Below are positions 28,531 to 36,902 of a stretch of 64,000 nt of DNA, piece by piece. Source of the stretch: an uncultured Anaerolineales bacterium. GTDB taxonomy: Bacteria; Chloroflexota; Anaerolineae; Anaerolineales; UBA6663. The stretch covers positions 62,001 through 126,000 of the forward strand of contig CALFZO010000139.1 in NCBI GenBank assembly GCA_937952305.1. Reading direction: 5' to 3'. The notes beneath the pieces were generated by a model, which was not told where the DNA came from, did not search any database, and saw nothing but the letters and a program-made list of their open reading frames with translations. A program made the position numbers and the translations under genes. Positions within the stretch are counted from its first letter, which is position 1. Each line of letters begins with the position of its first letter.

Positions 28531-30324
28531 CCCCAGCTTCAGGACGGCCATGAAGGCCTCCTGCGGGATCTCCACCTGGCCGACCATCTTCATGCGCCGC
28601 TTGCCCTTCTTTTGCTTCTCCAGCAGTTTCTTCTTGCGCGTGATGTCGCCGCCGTAGCACTTGGCCAGCACGTCTTTCTTCATGCCGCGCACGTTGGCGC
28701 GCGAGATGATCCGGCCGCCGGCCGAGGCCTGCACCGGCACCTGGAACTGCTGGCGCGGGATCAGATCTTTGAGCTTGGTCACCAGCGCCTGGCCGGTGGC
28801 GTAGGCCTTCTCCTTGTGGACGATCATGGCCAGCGCGTCCACGGGCTCCTCGTTCACCAGCACGTCCAGCTTCACCAGGTCCTGCACGCGGTAGCCGGCC
28901 ACGTGGTAATCCAGCGAGGCGTAACCGCGCGTGCGGCTCTTGAGGTGGTCGTAGAAATCCACGATCAGCTCGGCCAGCGGGATATCAAACTTGAGCAGCA
29001 CGCGGCCGGGCGCCGGGTACTCCTGCTCCGCGAACTCGCCGCGCCGCTTGGTCACCAGGTCCATGATGGTGCCGTAGTAGGTCTCGGGCGTGAAGATCTC
29101 GATGCGCATCCACGGCTCGCCGATGGTCTCGATGCGCGCGGGGTCCGGCAGATCGGCCGGCGAGTCGATCAGCACGATTTCGCCGTTGGTGAGCTTGACC
29201 TCGTACTCCACCGACGGCGCGGTGGCGATGATGTCCAGGTCGTACTCGCGCTCCAGGCGCTCCTGGATGATGTCCATATGGAACAGGCCCAGGAAACCGC
29301 AGCGGAACCCGAAATTGAGGGCCTGGGACGTCTCCGGCTCCCAGACCAGCGAGGCGTCGTTGAGCTGGAGCTTCTCCAGCGCCTCTTTCAGATCCTGGTA
29401 ATCCTCGCCGTCCACGGGATAAAGGCCGGCGAAGACCATGGGCTTGATCTTCTGGTAGCCGGGCAGAGGCGCCGCGGCTGGCCGGCCGGCCAGCGTGAGC
29501 GTGTCGCCGACGCGGCATTCCTGCACGGTCTTCAGGCCGGTGGCCACGTAGCCCACCTCGCCGGCCTCCAGCTCGCCGGTGATGACCATCTGCGGCGAGA
29601 ACGTGCCGATCTCCACCGGATCGCCTTCGCTGCCGGTGGCGAACATGTGGAAGCGGTCGCCCTTGCGGATGCGGCCGTCCACCACGCGCACGTAGGCCAC
29701 CACGCCCTTGTAGGAGTCGTAGTGCGAGTCGAAGATCAGGGCGCGCAGCGGCGCCTCCGGATCGCCTTTGGGCTTGGGCACGTGCCGGACCACGGCTTCC
29801 AGCACGGCCTGGATGTTGGTGCCGTCCTTGGCCGAGATCGGGAGGATGTCGTCCGACGAGCCGCCCAGCAGGTCCACGATCTCCTGGCGCACCTCTTCGA
29901 CGCGCGCCGACGGCAGATCGATCTTGTTGATGACGGGGATGATCTCCAGGCCGGCATTCAGGGCCAGGTACAGGTTGGCCAAGGTCTGGGCCTCGATGCC
30001 CTGGGTGGCGTCCACCACCAGCACGGCGCCCTCGCAGGCGGCCAGCGCCCGCGAGACCTCGTACTGGAAGTCCACGTGGCCGGGGGTGTCGATCAGGTTG
30101 AGTTCGTACTCGCCGCCGGCCTGGGCCGTGTAGCGCATGCGCACGGCCGAGGCTTTGATGGTGACGCCTTTCTCGCGCTCCAGGTCCATCGAATCCAGGA
30201 TCTGCTCGGTGGTGTCCCGGTCCGGCACGGTGCCGGTCAGGTGCAGCAAGCGGTCGGCCAGGGTCGATTTGCCGTGGTCGATATGGGCGATGATGCAGAA
30301 ATTGCGGATTTGAGCTTCTTCCAT
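28522..30324 (-). CDS. lepA: Elongation factor 4 (back-translocating GTPase)
   Basis: 600 aa from the ATG at 30324 (MEEAQIRNFCIIAHIDHGKST), the normal family start; a frame extended upstream by 14 codons is unlikely. The G-domain motifs are AHIDHGKST, DTPGH and NKIDLP. Domain order is G, II, III, V and the LepA-specific C-terminal domain with KDLIPRQQFQVPVQA and KCYGGDITRKKKLLEKQKKG, both diagnostic. It binds stalled ribosomes and moves tRNAs backward. The final codons run into a heptad repeat. It lies below the diguanylate cyclase with an 85-nt gap that contains a hairpin. Confidence 0.98.
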   Translation of the reverse strand: MEEAQIRNFCIIAHIDHGKSTLADRLLHLTGTVPDRDTTEQILDSMDLEREKGVTIKASAVRMRYTAQAGGEYELNLIDTPGHVDFQYEVSRALAACEGAVLVVDATQGIEAQTLANLYLALNAGLEIIPVINKIDLPSARVEEVRQEIVDLLGGSSDDILPISAKDGTNIQAVLEAVVRHVPKPKGDPEAPLRALIFDSHYDSYKGVVAYVRVVDGRIRKGDRFHMFATGSEGDPVEIGTFSPQMVITGELEAGEVGYVATGLKTVQECRVGDTLTLAGRPAAAPLPGYQKIKPMVFAGLYPVDGEDYQDLKEALEKLQLNDASLVWEPETSQALNFGFRCGFLGLFHMDIIQERLEREYDLDIIATAPSVEYEVKLTNGEIVLIDSPADLPDPARIETIGEPWMRIEIFTPETYYGTIMDLVTKRRGEFAEQEYPAPGRVLLKFDIPLAELIVDFYDHLKSRTRGYASLDYHVAGYRVQDLVKLDVLVNEEPVDALAMIVHKEKAYATGQALVTKLKDLIPRQQFQVPVQASAGGRIISRANVRGMKKDVLAKCYGGDITRKKKLLEKQKKGKRRMKMVGQVEIPQEAFMAVLKLGED

Positions 30325-30339
30325 AGCCTGACACAGTAA

Positions 30340-30361
30340 GCGGGAGAGTTGGCTCTCCCGC
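30340..30361. terminator. Perfect 9-bp hairpin between the diguanylate cyclase gene and lepA
   Basis: GCGGGAGAG/CTCTCCCGC with a TTGG loop. On the minus strand the tail is TTACTGTGT, only moderately T-rich. It may end the diguanylate cyclase transcript or sit in the lepA leader. Confidence 0.5.
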
Positions 30362-30409
30362 CCCACCCAATTTTAGCTGAAAAGAACCGAAACGGGGCGG
30401 CCGGCCGTT

Positions 30410-33400
30410 TCAGGCCTGCACGACGACACGGTTGCGGCCGGAGGCCTTGGCCAGGTAGAGGGCCCGGTCGGCCGCCGCCATCACGGCCTCGCTCGCCCGG
30501 CCGTGCTCGGGGAAGGCCGCCAGGCCGGCCGAGAAGGTGGCCGCCAGCCGGCGCCCGCCGCTCTCAAAGCTCAGGCCGGCGAAGCGCTCGCGCCACTCCT
30601 CGGCCCGGCGCTGGGCCCCGTCCGCGGTCAGGCCGGGCAGCACCACCAGGATCTCCTCGCCGCCATAGCGGCAGACGATGTCCGAGCGCCGGGTGTGGGT
30701 CTCCAGCAGCCGGGCCAGCGCCTGCAGCACGCCATCGCCGGCGGCGTGGCCGTGCTCGTCGTTGAGGCGCTTGAAGCGGTCGATGTCGATCATCACCAGG
30801 CAGACGGGGTGGTTCTCACGCGCCGCCCGCGCCAGTTCCTGCTCCAACGCTTCCTGCAGGTAACGCCGGTTGAACAGCCCGGTCAGCGGATCGCGGATGG
30901 CCTGCTCGCGCAGGCTGGCCTGCAGGGCCTCGATGGTGGCCAGCTGCACCTGCAGGCGCTCGTTGGCCTGGCGCAAGGAGGCCTCCGCCTGGCGGCGCTC
31001 GGTCAGTTCCTTGCGGGCCGCCTCGTACAGGCGCGCGTTCTCCAGGGCCAGGGCCGCCTGGGGCGCGATGGTCTCCAGCAGCCGGATCTGGTCCGGCGTG
31101 TAGGCGTCCGGCTGGTAGCTCTGGACCGAGATCACGCCGACCACCTGGTCGCCCACCAGCAGCGGCGCCCCTACGTAGGAGCGGGTGAGCTCGCCGCGCG
31201 AACGCACGCTCGGATGGGCACGGGCGTTCTCCGGCGCGAGCGTGTCCGGGATGTAGAGCGTGGTCCGGCTGAGGATGACCTCGCCGCTCAGGCCCGGGCG
31301 CTCCCGAATGTCGCGCGGATGGCTGGGCAGAAACTCGCCCCGGTCGAAAAACAGCAGGTGCTCCACCAAGCCGCTGTCGGCGTCGTAGACGCCGATATAG
31401 AAGGCGTCCAGCGGCAGGAGCTGGCGGCATTCCTCGTACAGCGCGCGCAGGACGTGCTGCAGTTCCAGGCCGGAAGTGACCGCCAGACTGATGCGGTTGA
31501 GGACGGCCAACTGGTCGGCGCGCCGGTGGACCTCATCGTACAGGCGCGCGTTCTCGATGGCCGTGGCCGCCTGGTCGGCGAAGGCGCGCAGCGCATCCAC
31601 ATGGGCGGGCGCGAAGAAGCCCGGCGTCGCGCTGTCCAGGTTCAGAAAGCCCACCACCCGCCCCTTCGACCGGATCGGCATCCCGACGTAAGAGCGCACC
31701 CAACGCGTGCCGGGATAGTCGATCCAGCCTGGCTCGGTCCAGGTGTCCGGCACGGTCATGGGCTGCCCGCTCTCGACCATGCGCCGCAGGAACGGCGCTT
31801 CGGCCAGGGGCATGCGCAGCCCCAGAATGGCGGCGGTCACCTCGGGCGCATAGCCGCGGGCGCGCACCACCTGCGCCACGCCGTGCTCGTCGACCAGGGC
31901 CACGTTGACGGCCTCATGCGGCACCACCCGGCCGACGTTGGCGAGCAGATGTTCGAGCACTTCTTCAAAGTTGCGCGTGGCGGCCAGGGCGGCGGCCGTG
32001 TCACGCAGGGCTTCGGCCAGCTGGCGCTGGTCGCGCTCGGCCTGCTCGATGCGGCGGCGCTCGGTGATGTCGTTCAGACCGGTCAGCATGACCAGCTCGC
32101 CCTGATAGGTCGTCAGCGTCGCCGAGAGCAGCACCCAGAACCGGGAGCCGTCTTCGCGCTGCATCTCGGTCTCCCAATCGCGCCGCCCGCCGTCACGCTG
32201 GACGAGGGCCACAAAGGCCGCCCGCTCCTCCGGGCGCACATACAGCGACGGGGCCGCGCGGCCGACGGCGTCGGCGGGCGCCACGCCGAACAGCTCGCCG
32301 GCCGGCGGGTTGAGATACAGCAGAGTGTTGTCGGACAGGCGCGTCAGCACCAGCGGCAGCGGCAGGGCGTCCACCATCAGGCGGAAGCGCGCCTCGTTTT
32401 CGCGCAGCTGGGCCTCCATGCGCGCGCGCTCGGTCACGTCGCGCAGCCGGAGCAGGCGCCCAGCTTGCGCGCCGTCGGCGTGCCGGACGGGGGTGGCGGC
32501 CACGGCGTAGACGCGCCGCTGGCCGGCCACGTCCACGGGCAGCTCGGCTTCGACCTCGGCGGAGGCCGGGTCCGGCGCCAGCCCCCAGGGATAACCCGGC
32601 AGGGCCTCGGCGGCCGGCCGGCCGATGACGGCCTCGGCCTTCAGACCCAGGATCGCGGCGGCCGCGGGGTTGTAATCCACCAGGCGCTCGCGCGGGTCCA
32701 GGACGAGCACGGGGTCAGCCAGGCTCGCCAGCACGGCGTCCCGGGCCAGCGGCCGGACCTCCAGGACGCCGTAGCGGAACAGCGCCAGCCACAACAACAG
32801 CCCGGTCAATGAGAAGCTGGCCGGCGCCAGGTTGTAGCCGGGCAGCGGCGTGATCCCGGCCAGGAACAGGCTGTCCGCCAGGACGGGCACCGCCACACTC
32901 GCGACGATCAACGCCACCTGCCGGCGATAGAGCGGCCGCGCCGCACCATACGCGCGGGTCATCACCACCAGCCCCACCAACGCCAGCGCGTAGCCGTACA
33001 GCGCGCTGACCCAGAACCACAGCCCGAAGTCCGACCGCAGGACCAGGAGCGACCCGGCCTCTTCCAGGCGGAAGTTGTAACGGAAGAGATTATGCGCGTC
33101 GGTGGTCCAGGCCAGGCCAGCCGTAAGGATGGGCACTAGGCTGAAGGGCACCATCAAGCGCCAGGTCAGGGGCTGGGCCGGCTGGGCGAACCGGACCGCC
33201 AGCGCCAGCCCGGCCACGGGCAGCGCCGCGATGGGCAGATAGCGGACTTTGAGCCACAGCAGCTTGTCGGCCAGAGTCGGACTGTTGGTGTCCAGGGCGT
33301 AGGCGAGCGCCCACAGCGCGGCCAGGAACACCAGCGCGCGGAAAGCCGGAGCCGCCGGCGCGTCCCGGAAACGCAGAGAGGCCGCTCCCAGACCGATCAG

Positions 33401-33448
33401 GACGACGGCCGCGAGCAAAGGCGGAACACTGTAGGCGGAAAGCTGCAT
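30410..33448 (-). CDS. Membrane sensor diguanylate cyclase (7TM-PAS-PAS-GAF-GAF-GGDEF)
   Basis: 1012 aa. Residues 1-230 hold seven spans of the histidine-kinase-type 7TM sensor. PAS domains lie at about 235-345 (ending DVTERARME) and 350-475 (DITERRRIE), and GAF domains at about 490-640 and 660-820. A short coiled coil then leads to a GGDEF domain from about 850. The active site is RYGGEEIL near 930, and RRSD five residues before it is an intact RxxD inhibitory site, so active c-di-GMP synthesis with product feedback is expected. No EAL domain. No c-di-GMP effector is obvious nearby. The ribosome site is weak. Confidence 0.93.
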   Translation of the reverse strand: MQLSAYSVPPLLAAVVLIGLGAASLRFRDAPAAPAFRALVFLAALWALAYALDTNSPTLADKLLWLKVRYLPIAALPVAGLALAVRFAQPAQPLTWRLMVPFSLVPILTAGLAWTTDAHNLFRYNFRLEEAGSLLVLRSDFGLWFWVSALYGYALALVGLVVMTRAYGAARPLYRRQVALIVASVAVPVLADSLFLAGITPLPGYNLAPASFSLTGLLLWLALFRYGVLEVRPLARDAVLASLADPVLVLDPRERLVDYNPAAAAILGLKAEAVIGRPAAEALPGYPWGLAPDPASAEVEAELPVDVAGQRRVYAVAATPVRHADGAQAGRLLRLRDVTERARMEAQLRENEARFRLMVDALPLPLVLTRLSDNTLLYLNPPAGELFGVAPADAVGRAAPSLYVRPEERAAFVALVQRDGGRRDWETEMQREDGSRFWVLLSATLTTYQGELVMLTGLNDITERRRIEQAERDQRQLAEALRDTAAALAATRNFEEVLEHLLANVGRVVPHEAVNVALVDEHGVAQVVRARGYAPEVTAAILGLRMPLAEAPFLRRMVESGQPMTVPDTWTEPGWIDYPGTRWVRSYVGMPIRSKGRVVGFLNLDSATPGFFAPAHVDALRAFADQAATAIENARLYDEVHRRADQLAVLNRISLAVTSGLELQHVLRALYEECRQLLPLDAFYIGVYDADSGLVEHLLFFDRGEFLPSHPRDIRERPGLSGEVILSRTTLYIPDTLAPENARAHPSVRSRGELTRSYVGAPLLVGDQVVGVISVQSYQPDAYTPDQIRLLETIAPQAALALENARLYEAARKELTERRQAEASLRQANERLQVQLATIEALQASLREQAIRDPLTGLFNRRYLQEALEQELARAARENHPVCLVMIDIDRFKRLNDEHGHAAGDGVLQALARLLETHTRRSDIVCRYGGEEILVVLPGLTADGAQRRAEEWRERFAGLSFESGGRRLAATFSAGLAAFPEHGRASEAVMAAADRALYLAKASGRNRVVVQA

Positions 33449-33461
33449 CTTGCCGTAAAGG

Positions 33462-34019
33462 TTAGCGCCGCAGCAGGCGAAAGTACAGGCCCAATTGGAG
33501 CGCGCCGAAAGCTGTGGCGGCCACGGCCGCGCCCCACCCTGGGACGCCGGCCAGATAGGCGGCGGCGCCCACGGCCAGGCTGTCGATCAGGGCCACCAGG
33601 ACGGTGAGGTCAAACGTGATGGTGCCGAGCTTGCCCGGCGGCGGCAGCGTCTCGGTGCGCCAGCGGAAGGCCGGCGCCATCTCGGGGTAGTGGACCAGGT
33701 AGAAGTCTTTGATGCGGTTCATGGCCAAGACGCTGTCGTGCCAGGCTTGGCGCAGCCGGATCAGCTTGAGCACGTTGAAGACGCCGAGCACGCCGACGAC
33801 GCCCAACAGGGCGGCCAGCCAGCGGATGTCCAGGGCCAGGCTGGGCAGGCCGAGCGCCAGCGAGCCCAACCCGCCGACCAGGATCACGTACAGGTTGACG
33901 ACCTGCGTGCGGTCGTTGTTGGCCTGCAGGGCGGTCTCGCGCGCATACTCGAACTCCTGCTGCAGGATCTCGTCCGGATCCAGTAGTTCCTTGACGGCCG
34001 AAGACGGGGTCAGCGACAT
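33462..34019 (-). CDS. Small membrane protein of unknown function
   Basis: 185 aa with four predicted spans in two hairpins. An N-terminal amphipathic region (EYARETALQANNDRTQVVN) leads into the first hairpin, then a cytoplasmic loop (RLRQAWHDSVLAMNRIKDFY), then the second hairpin. The layout, with a helix before two TM pairs, recalls SLATT-type membrane domains of conflict systems, but I cannot claim membership. The ATG has GGAGAG upstream. It ends 14 nt before the diguanylate cyclase start, so the two are probably co-expressed. Confidence 0.6.
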   Translation of the reverse strand: MSLTPSSAVKELLDPDEILQQEFEYARETALQANNDRTQVVNLYVILVGGLGSLALGLPSLALDIRWLAALLGVVGVLGVFNVLKLIRLRQAWHDSVLAMNRIKDFYLVHYPEMAPAFRWRTETLPPPGKLGTITFDLTVLVALIDSLAVGAAAYLAGVPGWGAAVAATAFGALQLGLYFRLLRR

Positions 34020-34077
34020 CGATTCTCTCCAGCATCGGCGCCGGCCCGGCGGCGGACGCCGAGGTTAGCAATGAAAA

Positions 34078-34105
34078 ACGCCGGAGCGGCAGTGCGCTCC
34101 GGCGT
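34078..34105 (-). terminator. Intrinsic terminator of the GH25 gene
   Basis: A perfect 11-bp stem ACGCCGGAGCG/CGCTCCGGCGT with a 6-nt loop, followed on the minus strand by TTTTTC. It lies 18 nt past the GH25 stop. Confidence 0.9.
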
Positions 34106-34123
34106 GGGCTCTCACTCGGCCGG

Positions 34124-35071
34124 TCAGGCCTCGGCTAAGATCTGCGTCAGGGCCGCGTTCAGGCTGTTCTTCTCCTGATCGCTCAAGTTGGGCAGGCCGG
34201 CCAGGGCGGGACCGGCATAGCGATCCACCGGCCGGGCCGTCAGGCTGGCCATCAGGCCCGCGCGCTGCAACAGCACACCGCCCTGGTTGCCGAAGGCGCG
34301 CACGAAAGCGTTGAGCACCTGGATGTTCGTGGCGCGGGCCACATCCGCGGGCGGCAGGCTGGGCGTGCGGCCGTTGGTGCTGGGCGACGTCGAAGCCGGC
34401 GCCCCGGCCCAGGTGGTCAGGGTGTCCTCCGGGGCCTGGAAGACGTTCAGGTCGGTGTTGGCGGGCCGGCCGTTGGTGACCACGCCGTCCACGCGCCCGC
34501 GCTCGCTGTACTGCCAGAAGGTCCAGCTCGTCCAGCTCTTGGGCATGGCCGGCTTGAACTTGGCCTGCTCGATATCGGCCACCGACGGGAAGCCATCGCG
34601 GACCGGGTAGGCCGCCACCCACAGCGGATACTCCGGCGCCCAGTCTGGATACTTGCCGCCCACGATCATGCCCGAATTCCAGAACCAGGCGGCGGTGTAA
34701 ATGATCGGCCGGCGGCCGAGGGCCGGCTCCACCTGATCCAGCCAGATTTTGGCGTACTTGGCGTAGGTGACGGGGCTGGCGTTCTTGGCCTCGATATCCA
34801 GCACCGGCGGCAGTTCGCCGGGGTCCTCGCTCAGCACTTTCAAGTAGGCGTTCGCCTGCTTCTGGCCGTCCATGTCCGGGACCAGGAAATGGTAGGCGCC
34901 GCGCAGCAGGCCGGCGCTGCGCGCCCCGGCCCAGTGTTTGCTGAAGAGCGGATCGCCGAAGTTGGACTGCGTGGCCTTGATAAACACGAAGGACACGCCG
35001 GCCGCCCGCACGCGCCCCCAATCCACGTTGGGCTGCCAGCGGGAAACGTCTATGCCTTGTGCAAGCGCCAT
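34124..35071 (-). CDS. GH25 (Chalaropsis-type) lysozyme-like protein
   Basis: 315 aa. The catalytic TIM barrel covers residues 1-205. GIDVSRWQ carries the first Asp (Asp8), and VLDIEAK holds Asp92 and the catalytic Glu94. YTAAWFWNS and WTFWQYSERG match the later strands. GH25 enzymes cut the MurNAc-GlcNAc bond of peptidoglycan. A helical C-terminal region of about 90 residues follows. No signal peptide is visible from the ATG, which has GGAGG 6 nt upstream, so exit from the cell would need lysis or another route. It is followed by a strong terminator. Confidence 0.93.
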   Translation of the reverse strand: MALAQGIDVSRWQPNVDWGRVRAAGVSFVFIKATQSNFGDPLFSKHWAGARSAGLLRGAYHFLVPDMDGQKQANAYLKVLSEDPGELPPVLDIEAKNASPVTYAKYAKIWLDQVEPALGRRPIIYTAAWFWNSGMIVGGKYPDWAPEYPLWVAAYPVRDGFPSVADIEQAKFKPAMPKSWTSWTFWQYSERGRVDGVVTNGRPANTDLNVFQAPEDTLTTWAGAPASTSPSTNGRTPSLPPADVARATNIQVLNAFVRAFGNQGGVLLQRAGLMASLTARPVDRYAGPALAGLPNLSDQEKNSLNAALTQILAEA

Positions 35072-35116
35072 CGTCAGCCTCCAGGGAATAAGTCCAAAAA
35101 GGGTACACCAATCCGC

Positions 35117-35941
35117 TCAGGGCGCAACCGGCCCGGCCCCGAGCGCGGCCTCCAGCAGCGGCTGCCGGTCGGCGGGGCCGGCGGCGCCGGGCGTCCAGGC
35201 CAGCCAGGCCAAGAATTCGGCGTTGCCCTTCGGGCCGAGCAGCGGCGAGCGGCGCAGGCCGCGCACGGTCAGGCCGTGCGCCACGGCGAAGGCCAGCACG
35301 TCTTCGAGCACGCGCCGGTGCACGGCCGGGTCGCGCACCACGCCGCCGCCGCGGCTGACGATCTGGCGCCCGGCCTCGAACTGCGGCTTGATCAGGGCCA
35401 CCACGTTGGGCGGCGCGGGCGCGGCGCGCTGGGTGTCGCCAGACAGCCAGCCGGTCACCACCGGCAGCAGCAGCTTGAGCGAAATAAACGAGGCGTCGAT
35501 GGACACAAACGACACCGCCTCCGGCAGCTGCTCCAGATACCGGGCGTTGGTGTCCTCGCGGACCACCACGCGCGGATCGGTCCGCAGGCGTTGGTCCAGC
35601 AGGCCGTGGCCCACGTCGATGGCATACACGCGCGCCGCGCCGTGCTGCACCAGGCAATCCGTGAAGCCGCCGGTGGAGGCGCCCACATCCGCGCACACCT
35701 GGCCGGCCACGTCGATCTGGAAGCCGGCCAGGGCCGCCTCCAGCTTCTCACCGCCGCGGCTGACGAAGCGCGGCCGGGTCTTGAGCGTCAACACGGCCCC
35801 GTCGGTCACCAGCCGGGCGGGCCGGTCCACCATCTGCCCGTCCACCAGCACCTCGCCGGCCATGATCAGGCGCTGGGCCTGTTCGCGGCTGGGCGTCAGG
35901 CCGTGGGCCACCACGGCCAGGTCGAGGCGGGTTTTGGGCAC
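35117..35941 (-). CDS. tlyA: TlyA-family rRNA (cytidine-2'-O)-methyltransferase
   Basis: 274 aa from a GTG start. The N-terminal S4 RNA-binding domain (about 4-65: RLDLAVVAHGLTPSREQAQR, LVDGQMVDRP) is joined to an FtsJ-like SAM methyltransferase domain with DVGASTGGFTDCL as the SAM site. SFISLKLLLP and IKPQFEAGR, with the catalytic Lys, follow. TlyA enzymes methylate 16S and 23S rRNA, and loss gives capreomycin resistance in mycobacteria. A haemolysin label for the family is historical. It starts 18 nt downstream of the GGDxV-repeat gene. Confidence 0.95.
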   Translation of the reverse strand: MPKTRLDLAVVAHGLTPSREQAQRLIMAGEVLVDGQMVDRPARLVTDGAVLTLKTRPRFVSRGGEKLEAALAGFQIDVAGQVCADVGASTGGFTDCLVQHGAARVYAIDVGHGLLDQRLRTDPRVVVREDTNARYLEQLPEAVSFVSIDASFISLKLLLPVVTGWLSGDTQRAAPAPPNVVALIKPQFEAGRQIVSRGGGVVRDPAVHRRVLEDVLAFAVAHGLTVRGLRRSPLLGPKGNAEFLAWLAWTPGAAGPADRQPLLEAALGAGPVAP

Positions 35942-35959
35942 AGGCGGCGTCCGGCGCGC

Positions 35960-36793
35960 TCAGGCTTTTTCTTCTTTGGCCTTCTGCGCGATCAGGCGCA
36001 CGGCCTCCACCACGCCCAGCGCCGGGTTGGTGAGCGTGGCCACCGTCACCTTGGCGATGTCCTCGGACATGCCGGCGATGAACTTGAGCCAGCGCTCGAC
36101 CTTGTCCGGCTTGGCCTGGTCACCCTTCTTGACCTCGGCCTCGATCTTCTGGACGGTATCCTTCAGCTCTTTCTTCTCGTCGTCATCCTTGCCCGGCAGC
36201 GCGTCCACCTGCTGCTGGACCTTGCCCATCTCGCGGCTGAAGGCTTCGGCGTTGAACGTCACCGACGTCGTGGTCGTCGTGGTGACGGTAGAGGTGTTCG
36301 TGATCGTGGTCTTGTCGCCGGCCACCTGGTCGCCGCCGGCGCTCACCGAAACCGGCCCCTGGGCGTTGTTGGCATTGACCGTGAAGCTGCTGCTGCGCGG
36401 CTGGGCTTTCTCGTCCGACATTTCCTGCTCCTTGCGTGAAAGGGTGTCCTGGATGCGCTGCTGGACCAGACGGTCGAGGCGCTGGCCGACGTCGGCCGAG
36501 GCGGCCGTGAGCGACTGGCCCCCGGCCAGGTCGCCGGCCACGACCTCATCCGCGGCGGAGGCGTCCGGCGTCTCCAGGCCCTTGGCTTTGAGTTTGGCGC
36601 GCACTTTGGCCTGGATGGCGGCCTTGAGGTCGGCCTCCGCAGGGTTCGCGGCCTCGCCGCCGCTGACTATCTTGTCGCCGCCGACCATGTCCCCGCCGGC
36701 GCTGACGGTTCCACTCTGGATGGTGACGCCGCTCGAACTGGGTGTTGGCGGCGGCGCGGACGGCTCCTCTTGGGGCTTCTTGTCTTCAGCCAT
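35960..36793 (-). CDS. Protein with duplicated GGDxVxGDK motif and helical C-terminal domain
   Basis: 277 aa from the ATG at 36793, which has GGAGG 6 nt upstream; a longer frame lacks support. Two similar units can be seen. The first starts MAEDKK with SAGGDMVGGDKI (about residues 31-42). The second starts at an internal MSDEKAQ (about 123) with SAGGDQVAGDK. Both are followed by charged helical stretches. Between them is a lysine/alanine helix. The end (RWLKFIAGMSEDIAKVTVATLTNPALGVVEAVRL, broken here by domain limits) is a helical bundle. Hexapeptide-like GDx(V/I)xG motifs occur in accessory proteins of NTPase-based signalling or conflict systems. The role here is not known. Confidence 0.7.
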   Translation of the reverse strand: MAEDKKPQEEPSAPPPTPSSSGVTIQSGTVSAGGDMVGGDKIVSGGEAANPAEADLKAAIQAKVRAKLKAKGLETPDASAADEVVAGDLAGGQSLTAASADVGQRLDRLVQQRIQDTLSRKEQEMSDEKAQPRSSSFTVNANNAQGPVSVSAGGDQVAGDKTTITNTSTVTTTTTTSVTFNAEAFSREMGKVQQQVDALPGKDDDEKKELKDTVQKIEAEVKKGDQAKPDKVERWLKFIAGMSEDIAKVTVATLTNPALGVVEAVRLIAQKAKEEKA

Positions 36794-36889
36794 ACTGGGC
36801 CTCCTGAGATTGGGCCGGCGCCCGGCTCGATTTATTCTAACATCGCCACTCCGGATTCCAAACCGGCGCCGGTCGGAAGGCGGTTGTTC

Positions 36890-36895
36890 TATAAT
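36890..36895 (+). promoter_or_regulatory. Consensus -10 box of the prenyltransferase operon
   Basis: A perfect TATAAT with 7 nt to the ATG at 36903, so transcription would start at or next to the A of the start codon (leaderless mRNA). The -35 region is weak, and no Shine-Dalgarno sequence is present. Confidence 0.6.
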
Positions 36896-36902
36896 TCCGG
36901 CC

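Noticed and set aside
34938..36902. Upstream part of a 946-codon plus-strand frame leading into the UbiA gene
   Set aside because: It is antisense to the tlyA and GGDxV genes and Ser/Arg-rich. The consensus -10 at 36890 and the family start fix the real beginning at 36903.
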